From Bacteroidales bacterium (GTDB lineage Bacteria; Bacteroidota; Bacteroidia; Bacteroidales; Lentimicrobiaceae), in NCBI GenBank assembly GCA_016788045.1, contig JAEUTG010000056.1, positions 113,253-177,252 on the forward strand: 64,000 nucleotides of DNA. Reading direction: 5' to 3'. The translations under genes were made by a program, and so were the position numbers. Below the pieces are notes generated by a model. That model was not told the origin of the DNA. It searched no databases and saw only the letters and a list, made by a program, of their open reading frames with translations. Every line of letters starts with the position of its first letter. The first letter of the stretch is position 1. Below are positions 1 through 9,114 of this stretch, one piece after another.

Positions 1-2
1 CT

Positions 3-1424
3 CCGGATGGGCAGAAGCTCGCCTACACCTGTAAGAAACTGAAAGGCAAGGAATATGCTGTCAGTACAAACAGCGACATTTACCTTTATGACCTGGTTAC
101 CGGAAAAACCGAAAACCTGAGTGAAAACAACCCTGGTTACGATCAGGACCCTTTGTTTTCACCCGATGGCAGTAAAATTGTCTGGAGAAGTATGGCAACT
201 CCTGGTTTTGAAGCCGACAAGGATCGTATCATGCTGTGCGAATTCAATCCCAAAGCACTCGATGGCATGAAAAAGACCCTGGAGAAAAAGAACCCGAAAA
301 CCGGGAAAACGGCCATCATGACCAGTCAGGTATATACTGACCTTTCTGAAGGATTTGACCAGAGTTCATCCAATTTTGCCTTCAGTGCCGACGGGAAATC
401 TTTGTATTTTATCAGTGGCATCCACGCCACCTTTCAGGTTTACCGGCTGGATCTGATGACAAAAAAAATCACTCAGCTCACGCAGGGCGATCATGACATA
501 CAGTCATTTGCAACAGATGGCAAGGATCTGATCATCACCAAGATGCGTCATGACCTGCCAACCGAGGTCTTCAGGGTGAAACCCGATGGAAAAGAAGAAC
601 AATTAACGTTTACAAACCGTCAGATTTTAAAAAATGTCAGGCTGGCAACCGAGCAAAAACGGTGGATCACCACGACCGATGGCAAAAAAATGCTGGTTTG
701 GGTTATTCTCCCCCCTGATTTCGATCCCAACAAAAAATATCCGGCGCTGCTTTACTGCCAGGGAGGCCCCCAGAGTGCAGTGAGTCAGTTTTTCTCCTAT
801 CGCTGGAATTTCCAGATGATGGCAGCCAATGGTTACGTGGTGGTTGCTCCCAACCGCCGGGGCCTGCCAACCTTCGGCCAGGAATGGAACGACCAGATCT
901 CAGGGGACTATGGCGGACAAAATATGCTGGATTACCTTACGGCAATTGATTCGGTAGCCGCAGAACCCTGGGTCGACGAAAACAGACTGGGGGCTGTTGG
1001 TGCCAGCTACGGAGGATACTCGGTCTACTGGCTGGCCGGCAACCACAACAAGCGCTTCAAAGCCTTTATCGCCCACTGCGGCATCTTCAACTTTGAAAGC
1101 ATGTACCTTGAAACCGAAGAAATGTTCTTCGTGAACTACGATTACAAAGGCGCCTATTACGACGATCCGCGTCCGAAGAGCTATGACTTCTCCCCACACA
1201 ACTTTGTCAGAAACTGGGACACTCCCATGCTGGTAGTGCATGGCGGGTATGACTTCCGTATCCCTTACACACAGGGCATGCAGGCATTCAATGCCAATCA
1301 GATGCTGGGAATCCCCAGCCGTTTCCTCTTCTTCCCTGAAGAAACCCATTTTGTGCTGAAACCCCAGAATGCGGTGCTCTGGCAGAGGGAATTTTTCGGG
1401 TGGCTGGATAGGTATCTCAAGTAA
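3..1424 (+). CDS. S9 family (prolyl oligopeptidase-type) peptidase, C-terminal part
   Basis: The reading frame is open from the window edge, so the start lies upstream and about 473 residues are visible. The first part is a seven-bladed-propeller-like region with TolB/WD40-type repeats (motif FSPDGSKI and similar). The second part is an alpha/beta hydrolase. The catalytic triad is visible: Ser in GASYGG (codon at 1005), Asp in HGGYDFRIP (codon at 1251) and His in EETHF (codon at 1347). Enzymes of this family (dipeptidyl or acylaminoacyl peptidases) remove short N-terminal peptides and are usually periplasmic in Bacteroidota; the signal peptide would be outside the window. The stop codon lies inside the first unit of a GTAAAAA tandem repeat. 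The family is clear, the exact substrate is not. Confidence 0.93.
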   Translation, partial: PDGQKLAYTCKKLKGKEYAVSTNSDIYLYDLVTGKTENLSENNPGYDQDPLFSPDGSKIVWRSMATPGFEADKDRIMLCEFNPKALDGMKKTLEKKNPKTGKTAIMTSQVYTDLSEGFDQSSSNFAFSADGKSLYFISGIHATFQVYRLDLMTKKITQLTQGDHDIQSFATDGKDLIITKMRHDLPTEVFRVKPDGKEEQLTFTNRQILKNVRLATEQKRWITTTDGKKMLVWVILPPDFDPNKKYPALLYCQGGPQSAVSQFFSYRWNFQMMAANGYVVVAPNRRGLPTFGQEWNDQISGDYGGQNMLDYLTAIDSVAAEPWVDENRLGAVGASYGGYSVYWLAGNHNKRFKAFIAHCGIFNFESMYLETEEMFFVNYDYKGAYYDDPRPKSYDFSPHNFVRNWDTPMLVVHGGYDFRIPYTQGMQAFNANQMLGIPSRFLFFPEETHFVLKPQNAVLWQREFFGWLDRYLK

Positions 1425-1476
1425 AAAGTAAAAAGTAAAAAGTAAAAAGTAAAAAGTAAAAAGCTCAAAGCTCAAA
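1421..1476. repeat. Heptanucleotide tandem repeat (GTAAAAA x6, GCTCAAA x2)
   Basis: Six perfect GTAAAAA units (1421-1462) are followed by two GCTCAAA units (1463-1476), all with a 7-base period. The array begins on the last sense codon and stop of the S9 peptidase gene. It is non-coding apart from that overlap. Confidence 0.9.
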
Positions 1477-1505
1477 GTTTACCCGACGTAACGAAGTGTA
1501 GGCGG

Positions 1506-1538
1506 GCCTGTCTGACTGCTGTCAGAGCAGGCAGGCTC
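1506..1538. repeat. Dispersed hairpin repeat, copy A
   Basis: CCTGTCTG (1507-1514) and CAGGCAGGC (1528-1536) form an imperfect inverted repeat. The same two half-sites recur at 12506-12534 and, inverted, at 46647-46674. It sits between two convergent genes. Confidence 0.6.
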
Positions 1539-1620
1539 AAGGATTTCAGGCGCTGACGTCAGAAATTTCATAAATAAGCATTTAATCCAAGCAATTTGCA
1601 AGTAGTGCATGTAATGGTAA

Positions 1621-1658
1621 ATGCCCGGGGCTTTGGTAAGATCCGGGCATTTATTTTG
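1621..1658 (+). terminator. Intrinsic terminator between convergent genes
   Basis: The stem ATGCCCGG (1621-1628) pairs with CCGGGCAT (1643-1650) across a 14-base loop and is followed by TTATTTT. It would end transcription of the S9 peptidase gene and could also stop the opposing propeller gene. Confidence 0.75.
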
Positions 1659-1672
1659 TGCCTGACGGTCAA

Positions 1673-4027
1673 TTATCTGACCATCAAACGGAATGTTTGC
1701 GATTTCTTCCCACTGATCAACCGGCAAACATAAATTCCCGGCTTGACGCGGTTTCCGGAGTTATCATCTCCATTCCATACAACAGCCGATGTTCCGGCTT
1801 TATAAAAAGAATTGGTCAGATTCATCACAATTCTACCATTGATGTCAAAGATGTCAATGGCAATATAACCATCAGCGGGTAAGGTAAAACTGACAGATGT
1901 TTTATCGGTAAATGGATTGGGATAGTTCTTCAAATGCAGGTTTGACTCAGCCAACTCTATATCCGATGTGCCAACCGGCTCTGTTAGATTTGTCAGAACA
2001 GCAACACCCCTGCTTAAACAGCTCATCCAGAGTTCATAACCTCCGGGGATAATTTTAACCTCTGCATCCTTGATTTGCGAATGCGTTAATCCTCCTTCTT
2101 CAATCGGGAAAAATCCGAATTCCTGACCATCAAACCAGCCGAGTCCTGTGCCTTCGAGTGATTGTCCGTCGAAAGTTGAGAACCAGATTCGTCCGTCAGG
2201 TGTATATGCCAATGGGGTAATACTGCTCCCCGGAATATTGCTGTTTAATGGGGAAAAGTACTCGTAACTGCCTGTTTCAGCATCTATTCTGAACAGACCA
2301 TAGTTTGACCCCAGCCAGGCTATACCTTCCTCACCCGGAATAACAGCTGAGAATACATCGCTCATCGGATTCAGTTCCGGAAAATCCTCTACCAAACGCG
2401 AAAAAATATAGTTTCCGTCTGTACGCATTACCTGATGCAACGAAGCTGCCCAGATTGTTGAAGGTCGTTCAGGATCGGAGCGGATGTTCTGCCCCCAGCT
2501 GATAAATTCCATATCTGTCCATTCCCCGCTTTCATCATTGTAATAAGCCAGACTGTAATACTCTCCGATACTCCACAGGCGTCCTCCTGAATCTTCGATC
2601 AGACCGTTGGAACGGTCACGGTTGTAATTGAGCGAAGTGTAGCCTGCGCCATCCCAGTTGTGGAGGTAGTTGAACATTGGATTCACCACTATACCTCCGT
2701 TGGAAGGTCTGTAACAGATAGCTTCTGTATTGTCGGTCGGAAACGGAAAAGGATATCCTAAACCGTAGTTGTATTCATTGAAACCCGTCCATCTGACTCC
2801 GTCGAACATCTGAAATCCTCCGATGCCCGACCCTGCATTACCTGTCATCCATACATTGCCATCGCTATCTATCGACATATCATCAACCCAATAGTCGATC
2901 TGAGATGAGTTGGTGACCCTGTATCTTTGCCAGGAACCGGTATTTGCATCGCGTCGGGCTGCTCCACCTGTGCCGCTCACCCAGATATTTCCACCTGAAT
3001 CCATGGCAAGTGCAGAGGTATAGGCTCCCTCCCGCCAGATACCTTTACTTTGCCAGTTATTGCCGTTGAACTGGAATATTTCACTCTGCAGGCCGGTTAT
3101 CAGGGCTTCATGGTTACCAAAAGCTTTAAATGCCCAGATATCTGCAATTACCGACTCCGGTTGTTCTGGTGTCACCCAGGTACCATCGGGCTGCCTGTAA
3201 TCAAGTGAGAATGGCTCGCCCGGTAAAGTTACACGCAGCGCCCATAAGTTTCCTTCGTCATCTATACAATCATTCCCGGGCAATGAAACCACTTCACCAT
3301 TCGCATATTCCTGAGGAAGTAGTGTAAATTGCTGCGTCTCACTGTCAAAAGTGATCATGGTATTCCATCCTTCGCCGTCAACCCACACAACATAGCCTCC
3401 TCCAGGTTTAACCTGAATGGAAACATGTTCACAAAACCCGATGAGTTCAGGCCAATTATTGGCTGTTGAGCCATATCCCCAGGTTTGCCATTCACCGGTA
3501 GATGGATCATAACGGACCAATCCTCCCCCACCCCATTCTACTGACAGGACAACAGCCCATACCGAACCGTCGGGAGCGATATCCAGATCTTTCGTTCTGC
3601 CACCCGGATGTGGCGAGTTACCTGCTCCCCAGAATTCGAGTGAACTACCCCCGATGGCAGGATCAAACTTCAAAATTCCCCTCCAGGTAGCCATCCAGAG
3701 AATGCCACCCGCATCTTCCACTATATCACTGATCCTCGAAGATCCGACATCATAGATACTTCCAATTACAGGATACGTTACATTAGAATAGTTAATCCAC
3801 TGATTTTCTGATTGAAGAAATTTAGAAAATCCACCCTCCTCCCATCCTGGGGTATATGCTGCAATGTAAGGATCATCATCGTGATCAATCCAGAGTGCTT
3901 CAGAATAATCACCCATGATTCCGGTATTGCCGGGGGTATAATATCTCCAGGAAAACTGATCACCGCTTTGCGCCGATATGCAAAGTGAAAGTGCCAGAAA
4001 AACAAACATTGAAGAAATTCTTTTCAT
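1673..4027 (-). CDS. Secreted propeller protein with T9SS type A sorting domain
   Basis: 784 residues. An N-terminal signal peptide (Lys-Arg, then a hydrophobic stretch ending near SLCISAQS) targets it to the periplasm. Most of the protein is a run of W- and G-rich blades of the two-component-regulator propeller type (motifs such as DSGGNIWVSG and DSDGNVWMTG). The last ~85 residues start at NYPNPFTDKT, contain FDINGRIV, and end with a short basic tail, as in T9SS type A (FlgD-Ig-like) sorting domains; the protein is therefore probably secreted and anchored on the cell surface. There is no kinase or DNA-binding part, so the propeller is extracellular rather than part of a hybrid sensor. The ligand is unknown. 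Confidence 0.88.
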   Translation of the reverse strand: MKRISSMFVFLALSLCISAQSGDQFSWRYYTPGNTGIMGDYSEALWIDHDDDPYIAAYTPGWEEGGFSKFLQSENQWINYSNVTYPVIGSIYDVGSSRISDIVEDAGGILWMATWRGILKFDPAIGGSSLEFWGAGNSPHPGGRTKDLDIAPDGSVWAVVLSVEWGGGGLVRYDPSTGEWQTWGYGSTANNWPELIGFCEHVSIQVKPGGGYVVWVDGEGWNTMITFDSETQQFTLLPQEYANGEVVSLPGNDCIDDEGNLWALRVTLPGEPFSLDYRQPDGTWVTPEQPESVIADIWAFKAFGNHEALITGLQSEIFQFNGNNWQSKGIWREGAYTSALAMDSGGNIWVSGTGGAARRDANTGSWQRYRVTNSSQIDYWVDDMSIDSDGNVWMTGNAGSGIGGFQMFDGVRWTGFNEYNYGLGYPFPFPTDNTEAICYRPSNGGIVVNPMFNYLHNWDGAGYTSLNYNRDRSNGLIEDSGGRLWSIGEYYSLAYYNDESGEWTDMEFISWGQNIRSDPERPSTIWAASLHQVMRTDGNYIFSRLVEDFPELNPMSDVFSAVIPGEEGIAWLGSNYGLFRIDAETGSYEYFSPLNSNIPGSSITPLAYTPDGRIWFSTFDGQSLEGTGLGWFDGQEFGFFPIEEGGLTHSQIKDAEVKIIPGGYELWMSCLSRGVAVLTNLTEPVGTSDIELAESNLHLKNYPNPFTDKTSVSFTLPADGYIAIDIFDINGRIVMNLTNSFYKAGTSAVVWNGDDNSGNRVKPGIYVCRLISGKKSQTFRLMVR

Positions 4028-4293
4028 AAACTTATGGTCTTAAGTGAATTATTCTGCAAAGAAATTCAGAAAGCAATCTATCATAAAACAAAAGTAACCC
4101 AACGGGAATAAATTGATGCCAACAGGGATATTTCAGGTGCGAACAATGCCTTATTCCAATTAAATATGTAAACCGAACGAAAATAATGAGTCAGAATTCC
4201 AACATCATTTCCCTGATAAGCGGCACAAATTTTGTATCTTTATATACTTGAATCAATTGCATTAGAACTACATAAACTGAATACAATTTCTCC

Positions 4294-4683
4294 ATGAAAC
4301 AGCTGGGTATTTTCTTTGTTGTTTTGCTTTCTTTCTGGGCCTGCACCCAGCAATCGAAATTATCGAAATCACCGGGTAACGGTAAAGTAGTTGTAACCGA
4401 CAGCACTGAATACGAAATCACCATCATAGACCCAGGATTTGATCAATGGTACCAGATGAACTTCTCCGCGGCGGTCGACAGAAGCAATGAGTTTTATCGT
4501 TCAGCCAACTGGACCGGGGTCAGCAACTGGAACCAGTACTTTCACCGCGGGCGCTACAGCCGCGTTATCAGCACCTTCATTTATTTTGAGCCCGGCACTG
4601 ATTACGGAATTGAAGTCAACCGGAAACTCTACTGGTATTTCAGGTATGTGGAAGAAACCAGCGGCATACGTTTGTTGCGTTGA
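4294..4683 (+). CDS. Small lipoprotein, DUF6146-like
   Basis: 129 residues. The N-terminus is a lipoprotein signal with the Cys of the lipobox in SFWACTQQ (about residue 17). The body has the pattern DSTEYEITIIDPGFDQW and ends in a segment (DYGIEVNRKLYWYFRY) that I recognise from the DUF6146 family of short Bacteroidota envelope proteins. No function is established. It is a single gene with about 265 bases upstream and is divergent from the propeller gene. Confidence 0.78.
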   Translation: MKQLGIFFVVLLSFWACTQQSKLSKSPGNGKVVVTDSTEYEITIIDPGFDQWYQMNFSAAVDRSNEFYRSANWTGVSNWNQYFHRGRYSRVISTFIYFEPGTDYGIEVNRKLYWYFRYVEETSGIRLLR

Positions 4684-5011
4684 GTAAAATACAACCTGCC
4701 AGACAATTATAAACCAGAATTCAGAGCCACCAGCTAAGAATGTCTGTTGAGGCCTTATACCACAGCCAGTTCAGCAACCCTTACCAAGAATGCGAAGGTC
4801 CTCCGGATGCTGAACCATAGAAGATTTCCTGATTGTCCTGGTTTCATTTTCCCTTCGAATACTGAATAATACAAGCAGAGACTTGACTATCTTTGTTCAC
4901 CATTATCAGTTAGTATTTAAGGGACTTCGATGGTGAAAAAGACCATTGTCCGGAGCCTGGAATACTGGATACTCCATCTGTCATAGAATACGGTTTACTA
5001 AAAACGGAAGT

Positions 5012-5905
5012 ATGGGCGTTGTTTTCACCAGAATGGAAGCGTTTTCGGAATTCTCGGCTAACGGATCACTACCAGAGCGTTCACGGCAGGTGCTGAATCT
5101 TGCCACCATGGTGCTTAATCCGCTGATTTCATCCGGTCTGCCTGACAACCTCAGTCACCTGATTGTAGCAACAACCTGTCCTGATTCCTTAGCGCCCTCG
5201 CTTGGTCAGACCATTGTTGAACAATTCAGCCGTCAGTTTTCACATTGTCATACCATCGACATTGTACAGGGATGTGCGGGAGGTGTTTCTGCCCTTATTC
5301 TCGGTAGCCAGCTGGCTGAGCTCAACCGCTCTTCCGTGGTAGTAGTATCGGCCGATGCTGCCCGTAAAAGTACCTCTCCGGCGAGTTCCATCAACCGGAT
5401 TTTCGGCAACGGGTCGTTCACATGCCTGATTTCTTACACAGATGCCGGTTCAGGACTTGTCTTTTCCCGTTCACGGCAGTTCAGGGGGTTATCGGAAGTG
5501 GTAAACGTGAGGCTGGGGCACGATGCCGATCTGGTTATCAGGAAGGAACACAAAACCATTGCCGATGACCCACGCAAACATCTTGGCCTAAAAATGGATA
5601 ACATGCTGGCCATCAGACTACTGAGGAAGGCTGAACAGTTTTACCGCGATTTTGTTTCTGTCAGCGGAAAACCTGACATCATGATTCTTCATCAGGTAAA
5701 CCCTGTAATCCTGAAACTGCTGACCGCCATCTTCAGAAAATACGATCTTGAGTTTATTAACATTTCAGAACAAACGGGTAATTGCGGCGTGGCCTCGGTG
5801 GGGCTTGCTCTCAATTCAATCAAAAACAGCCTTGCCGGGAAGAAAGTCTTTCTGTGCAGTTTCGGAACCGGAGGTGTGATCACCGGCGGAATGTGGAATA
5901 CCTGA
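5012..5905 (+). CDS. Beta-ketoacyl-ACP synthase III-like protein (start uncertain)
   Basis: The thiolase-fold signatures of KAS III/FabH are present: the active-site Cys in VQGCAGG, His in LHQVNP and Asn in TGNCGVAS, plus a C-terminal CSFGTGG loop. Such enzymes condense acyl-CoA with malonyl-ACP. From ATG 5012 the protein is 297 residues, about 25 shorter at the N-terminus than typical FabH; an in-frame TTG at 4946 would give 319. An ATG at 4930 in another frame encodes a FabH-like beginning (KKTIVRSLEYW) that stops after 18 codons, so a frameshift near 4975-4985 may have split the true N-terminus. A START-domain gene follows after 12 bases, suggesting joint action on a lipid or polyketide-like product. 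Confidence 0.8.
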   Translation: MGVVFTRMEAFSEFSANGSLPERSRQVLNLATMVLNPLISSGLPDNLSHLIVATTCPDSLAPSLGQTIVEQFSRQFSHCHTIDIVQGCAGGVSALILGSQLAELNRSSVVVVSADAARKSTSPASSINRIFGNGSFTCLISYTDAGSGLVFSRSRQFRGLSEVVNVRLGHDADLVIRKEHKTIADDPRKHLGLKMDNMLAIRLLRKAEQFYRDFVSVSGKPDIMILHQVNPVILKLLTAIFRKYDLEFINISEQTGNCGVASVGLALNSIKNSLAGKKVFLCSFGTGGVITGGMWNT

Positions 5906-5917
5906 TCTTTTCCGGAA

Positions 5918-6532
5918 ATGAAGTATTTATCTACTACCCTCGGAATAACGTTTCTCACAACCTTTTTTTCGGTTTCTTTTTCGCTTGCTCAGCCCTGGCA
6001 GTTTTTCAGGGAGAAGGATGGCATACGCCTGTACCTGAGGCAGGAAACTAATAAAAGCTTCAGATCGTTTCGTGGGGAAACCCGCTTCAGGGGAAATTAT
6101 GAAAAAGCTTGTTCACTCGTTGGCAACCCGGCCAACCTCGATTGGTGGGGCAACGACATCCGGAATATCAGGGTACTACATTATGAAAAAGATAAACTAA
6201 TCCGGTATTATTTTGTCTATGACGTGCCCTGGCCCTTTACCGACCGCGACCTGGTTGCTGAGGTAAAGCTCTCTGAGAACTCCCGCATCAATAAGAAAAC
6301 AGTATCTTCAAGACAACTGCCTGGTGCAGTTCCCCTGAATAAGAACTTTGTGAGGGTGGATGATTTCTGGCAACAATGGACAATCCAGCTCCTCGAAAAC
6401 GGAGAAATCTCAGTAATCCTTGAAGGCTATATTGATCCAGCCGGTGAGGTGCCCGCCTGGCTTTATAACATGGTTATTGTTGACATTCCGATGCGGTTGT
6501 TGCGTGAAATCAGACACCGTACAGCTGGCTGA
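5918..6532 (+). CDS. START-domain lipid-binding protein, exported
   Basis: 204 residues with an N-terminal signal peptide (hydrophobic stretch ending ...FSLAQPW). The rest matches the START/polyketide-cyclase fold: a DGIRLYLRQ beginning, then YFVYDVPWPFTDRDLV, a hallmark of bacterial START proteins, then a conserved YIDPAGEVPAWL segment before the terminal helix. The family binds a lipid or hydrophobic ligand in a central cavity. It lies 12 bases after the KAS III-like gene, probably in one transcript. The ligand is unknown. Confidence 0.85.
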   Translation: MKYLSTTLGITFLTTFFSVSFSLAQPWQFFREKDGIRLYLRQETNKSFRSFRGETRFRGNYEKACSLVGNPANLDWWGNDIRNIRVLHYEKDKLIRYYFVYDVPWPFTDRDLVAEVKLSENSRINKKTVSSRQLPGAVPLNKNFVRVDDFWQQWTIQLLENGEISVILEGYIDPAGEVPAWLYNMVIVDIPMRLLREIRHRTAG

Positions 6533-6782
6533 ACAGCACGATGAGTCAGGCACAACCTTGAGGAACAAAAAACAGGTTTCCGGGGCTCCGGGGCTTTTAA
6601 TAAACATTTCGTTGTAATCGAACTTTTGGTACAGCGTTTGCATAGAATTTCCTGCACCAGAGAAACCTAAGCATTCTCAGTATCTCAGCAGTGCAGCGAA
6701 TCGCAAAGCCTTAATTTTATTGTATCGCCTGAAATAAGCCTGAGCATCTCCGGATTACTAACCCTTTTAAATCCATACTGTT

Positions 6783-7508
6783 ATGAAAAACAAGCTTTTG
6801 TTGAAAGCCATTGCCATTACCATCCTTTTCTTGGCTGCCCGGAACAATTTTGCACAAACCGGCGACAAAAATTTCATCGACCAGCCTTACATTGAAGTCA
6901 CCGGCACGGCAGAGATGGAGATTACACCCGATCTGATTTATCTTGATATTCAGATCAGCGAGAATGACTCCAGAACCAGAGAGAATCTGCCTGCTACAGA
7001 GGGAAAGATGAAAACAAGGCTGATGGAGTTGGGGGTGGATGTTGCCAAGGATTTGATGGTTAAGGATTTATCCAGTAATTACAAAGACTACTGGCTTGGA
7101 AAAACAGATGTTGTGATATCAAAAGATTACCAGCTGATTGTTCACGATGCTGCCCTGTTACAGAAAATATTGCCTGCGCTTAAAGACCTTGGCATTTCCA
7201 ACATCGGCATCAGCAGGTTCGACCATTCTAAAATTGAACAATTCAGGAAAGAGATAAAAATCAATGCTATAAAAGCGGCAAAGTCAAAGGCAGAATTCCT
7301 CACTGCAGCAATTGATCAGTCCATCGGGAAAGCTCTGTTTGTTCAGGAAATCAATTATGGCTCTTATCTCAGTCACCTCTCTTCTGCCAATGCAAACATT
7401 CAGTTTTCGATGAAGGAATCAAATGAATACGATTCTAATACACCTGAATTGAGCCTGAATAAAATCAGATTGGAGTATTCGGTAATGGTGAGGTTCGAAC
7501 TGAAATAA
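6783..7508 (+). CDS. SIMPL domain (DUF541) periplasmic protein
   Basis: 241 residues. A signal peptide (MKNKLLLKAIAITILFLAA, cleavage near FAQ) precedes a SIMPL domain recognised by IEVTGTAEMEITPDLIYLDI at its start (residues ~35-55) and by the terminal strand LEYSVMVRFELK. Members form oligomers in the periplasm or outer envelope; some are linked to stress resistance, but no enzymatic role is known. It is a single gene, converging on miaA with a 13-base gap. Confidence 0.9.
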   Translation: MKNKLLLKAIAITILFLAARNNFAQTGDKNFIDQPYIEVTGTAEMEITPDLIYLDIQISENDSRTRENLPATEGKMKTRLMELGVDVAKDLMVKDLSSNYKDYWLGKTDVVISKDYQLIVHDAALLQKILPALKDLGISNIGISRFDHSKIEQFRKEIKINAIKAAKSKAEFLTAAIDQSIGKALFVQEINYGSYLSHLSSANANIQFSMKESNEYDSNTPELSLNKIRLEYSVMVRFELK

Positions 7509-7521
7509 ACAGAACCGGAAT

Positions 7522-8457
7522 TCAACCGCCCCCCCCCAGCATCTTTTGGTTTAGCCACTGCATCACAGTATCGGATTCAGGTGGAAGCCAGGTAAAGTCT
7601 TTATCTTTTCTGAACCAGGTTAACTGCCTCCGGGCATAGCGGCGGGTATTGGTTTTTATTTTTTCAACTGCTTCGGGCAGACTGCTGTGGCCCTCAAAAT
7701 AGCCGAACAGCTCGCGGTAGCCAACGGTATTGAGCGCATTGAGGTGCCGGAGTGGATAAAGCCGGCGGGCTTCATCTTCCAGTCCTTCGGCCATCATCTG
7801 ATCCACCCGGGCATTGATTTGCTGGTGCAACAAGGCCCTTGGGAGGTCAAGGCCGACCTTGACAATCCGGAAGCTTCGCTGTACCGGCAAGTGATTCCTG
7901 AAAGACGTATAGGTTCTCCCCGTTGTAAGGCATACTTCAAGGGCGCGGATGATACGGTTCGGGTTGGCTGGATCTACCCCGGCGGCATAATCAGGGTCGA
8001 GTTTCTGCAGCATGGCCCTGAGCGGAGCCAGTCCTTCCTGGCTGAGTCTGGTATGCAAGGAATCCCTGAGTTCAGGATCAGCATCGGGTAAATCACCGAT
8101 TCCATGGCAAGCGGCCTGAATGTAAAGCCCTGAGCCTCCGACCATAACCACAACCGGGTTTTGGCTGAAAAGATCAGGAAGCAGGGTCAGTACATCCTGC
8201 TCAAACCGTGAAACATTGTAGACATCGTGTACAGAAAGGTTGCCGATCAGGTAATGTGTGGCCTGTGACAGCTGCTCTTTAGAGGGAACGGCAGTACCAA
8301 TTTCCATTTCGCGGTAAAACTGCCTTGAATCAGCTGAGATGATGCTGGTATTCAGTGCGCGGGCAACATGGATAGCCACTGCAGTCTTGCCAACTGCCGT
8401 GGGGCCTGCAATCACCACAAGAGTATGAGAATCAGCACTCCCGCCCGGCTTTACCAT
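7522..8457 (-). CDS. miaA: tRNA dimethylallyltransferase
   Basis: 311 residues. Transfers a dimethylallyl group to the N6 of A37 in tRNAs reading UNN codons. The P-loop GPTAVGKT is at residues 18-25 and the conserved SADSRQFY at 41-48; GGSGLY and the C-terminal NTRRYARRQLTWFR are also family hallmarks. Length is normal. The start overlaps the end of the upstream pRiA4b-like gene by 7 bases, indicating translational coupling. The last four codons are all Gly, encoded by a tract of nine consecutive C on the plus strand (7529-7537), a slippage-prone end that could vary the C-terminus. Confidence 0.96.
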   Translation of the reverse strand: MVKPGGSADSHTLVVIAGPTAVGKTAVAIHVARALNTSIISADSRQFYREMEIGTAVPSKEQLSQATHYLIGNLSVHDVYNVSRFEQDVLTLLPDLFSQNPVVVMVGGSGLYIQAACHGIGDLPDADPELRDSLHTRLSQEGLAPLRAMLQKLDPDYAAGVDPANPNRIIRALEVCLTTGRTYTSFRNHLPVQRSFRIVKVGLDLPRALLHQQINARVDQMMAEGLEDEARRLYPLRHLNALNTVGYRELFGYFEGHSSLPEAVEKIKTNTRRYARRQLTWFRKDKDFTWLPPESDTVMQWLNQKMLGGGG

Positions 8458-9050
8458 TCGGTATTCTGCCCGAGACTGGGGTCGATGATGATGTCGTCGT
8501 CCTCGTCTTCGTTGTTCATAATATCATCGAACTCATTAATGAGGGCGATGTCATCCTCATCACCTTCTGCAAGGTCAGGCAATGGAACAGCGGGGGCCTG
8601 CAGGGTCAGTTTTCCGACGCTTTTCACACACATCGGATACTGGTCCTTGCTTCCAGCCTCAAGGATGCGCGTTAATTCTATGAAGAAGACCTTGGTTTTA
8701 AGAAAATCGTATTCATATAACAAGCGTTGATGGGGATCATCGATCACATCTTTAATCCTTACCTTGTCCATTTCAATGGTCGGAATTTTCGCAGGCTTAC
8801 GGCTACGACGATCGTCGTCATCATCCTCGTCACTTCCGGTTTCATTCTGCATATTAATGAGGGTTATCTCTTTCTTTTTCCGCCAGTTACGGTCGCAGAC
8901 AAAGAAAGAGGCCAACTCATTGCCGGGTAGTTCAACGGATTGCTTTATGGTGTTATGGAAGTCGGCAAATGTCTGGGACGACAGGATATCGAAGTCACGG
9001 AGAAATTCCTCCTGATCGTCATACAAGAGCCTGAAACGATATACGTGCAT
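8451..9050 (-). CDS. Plasmid pRiA4b ORF-3-like protein
   Basis: 199 residues. The start (MHVYRFRLLYDD) and the pattern FADFHNTIKQSVEL...FFVCDRNWRKKKEITL match the pRiA4b ORF-3-like (IS1096 TnpR-like) fold, followed by DVIDDPHQRLLYEYDF. There are two very acidic segments, one after residue 70 (EDDDDDRR) and one near the C-terminus (NNEDEDDDIIIDP). Molecular function is not established for the family. The gene lies between the CCA-adding enzyme (64 bases upstream) and miaA (7-base overlap), so it probably belongs to a tRNA-maturation operon. Confidence 0.85.
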   Translation of the reverse strand: MHVYRFRLLYDDQEEFLRDFDILSSQTFADFHNTIKQSVELPGNELASFFVCDRNWRKKKEITLINMQNETGSDEDDDDDRRSRKPAKIPTIEMDKVRIKDVIDDPHQRLLYEYDFLKTKVFFIELTRILEAGSKDQYPMCVKSVGKLTLQAPAVPLPDLAEGDEDDIALINEFDDIMNNEDEDDDIIIDPSLGQNTEW

Positions 9051-9114
9051 GTCGGTTTTGTGTGTTTTGTTTGTGCGCTATAAAATTACGGCATACTGTA
9101 AAAAAAAACAAATT

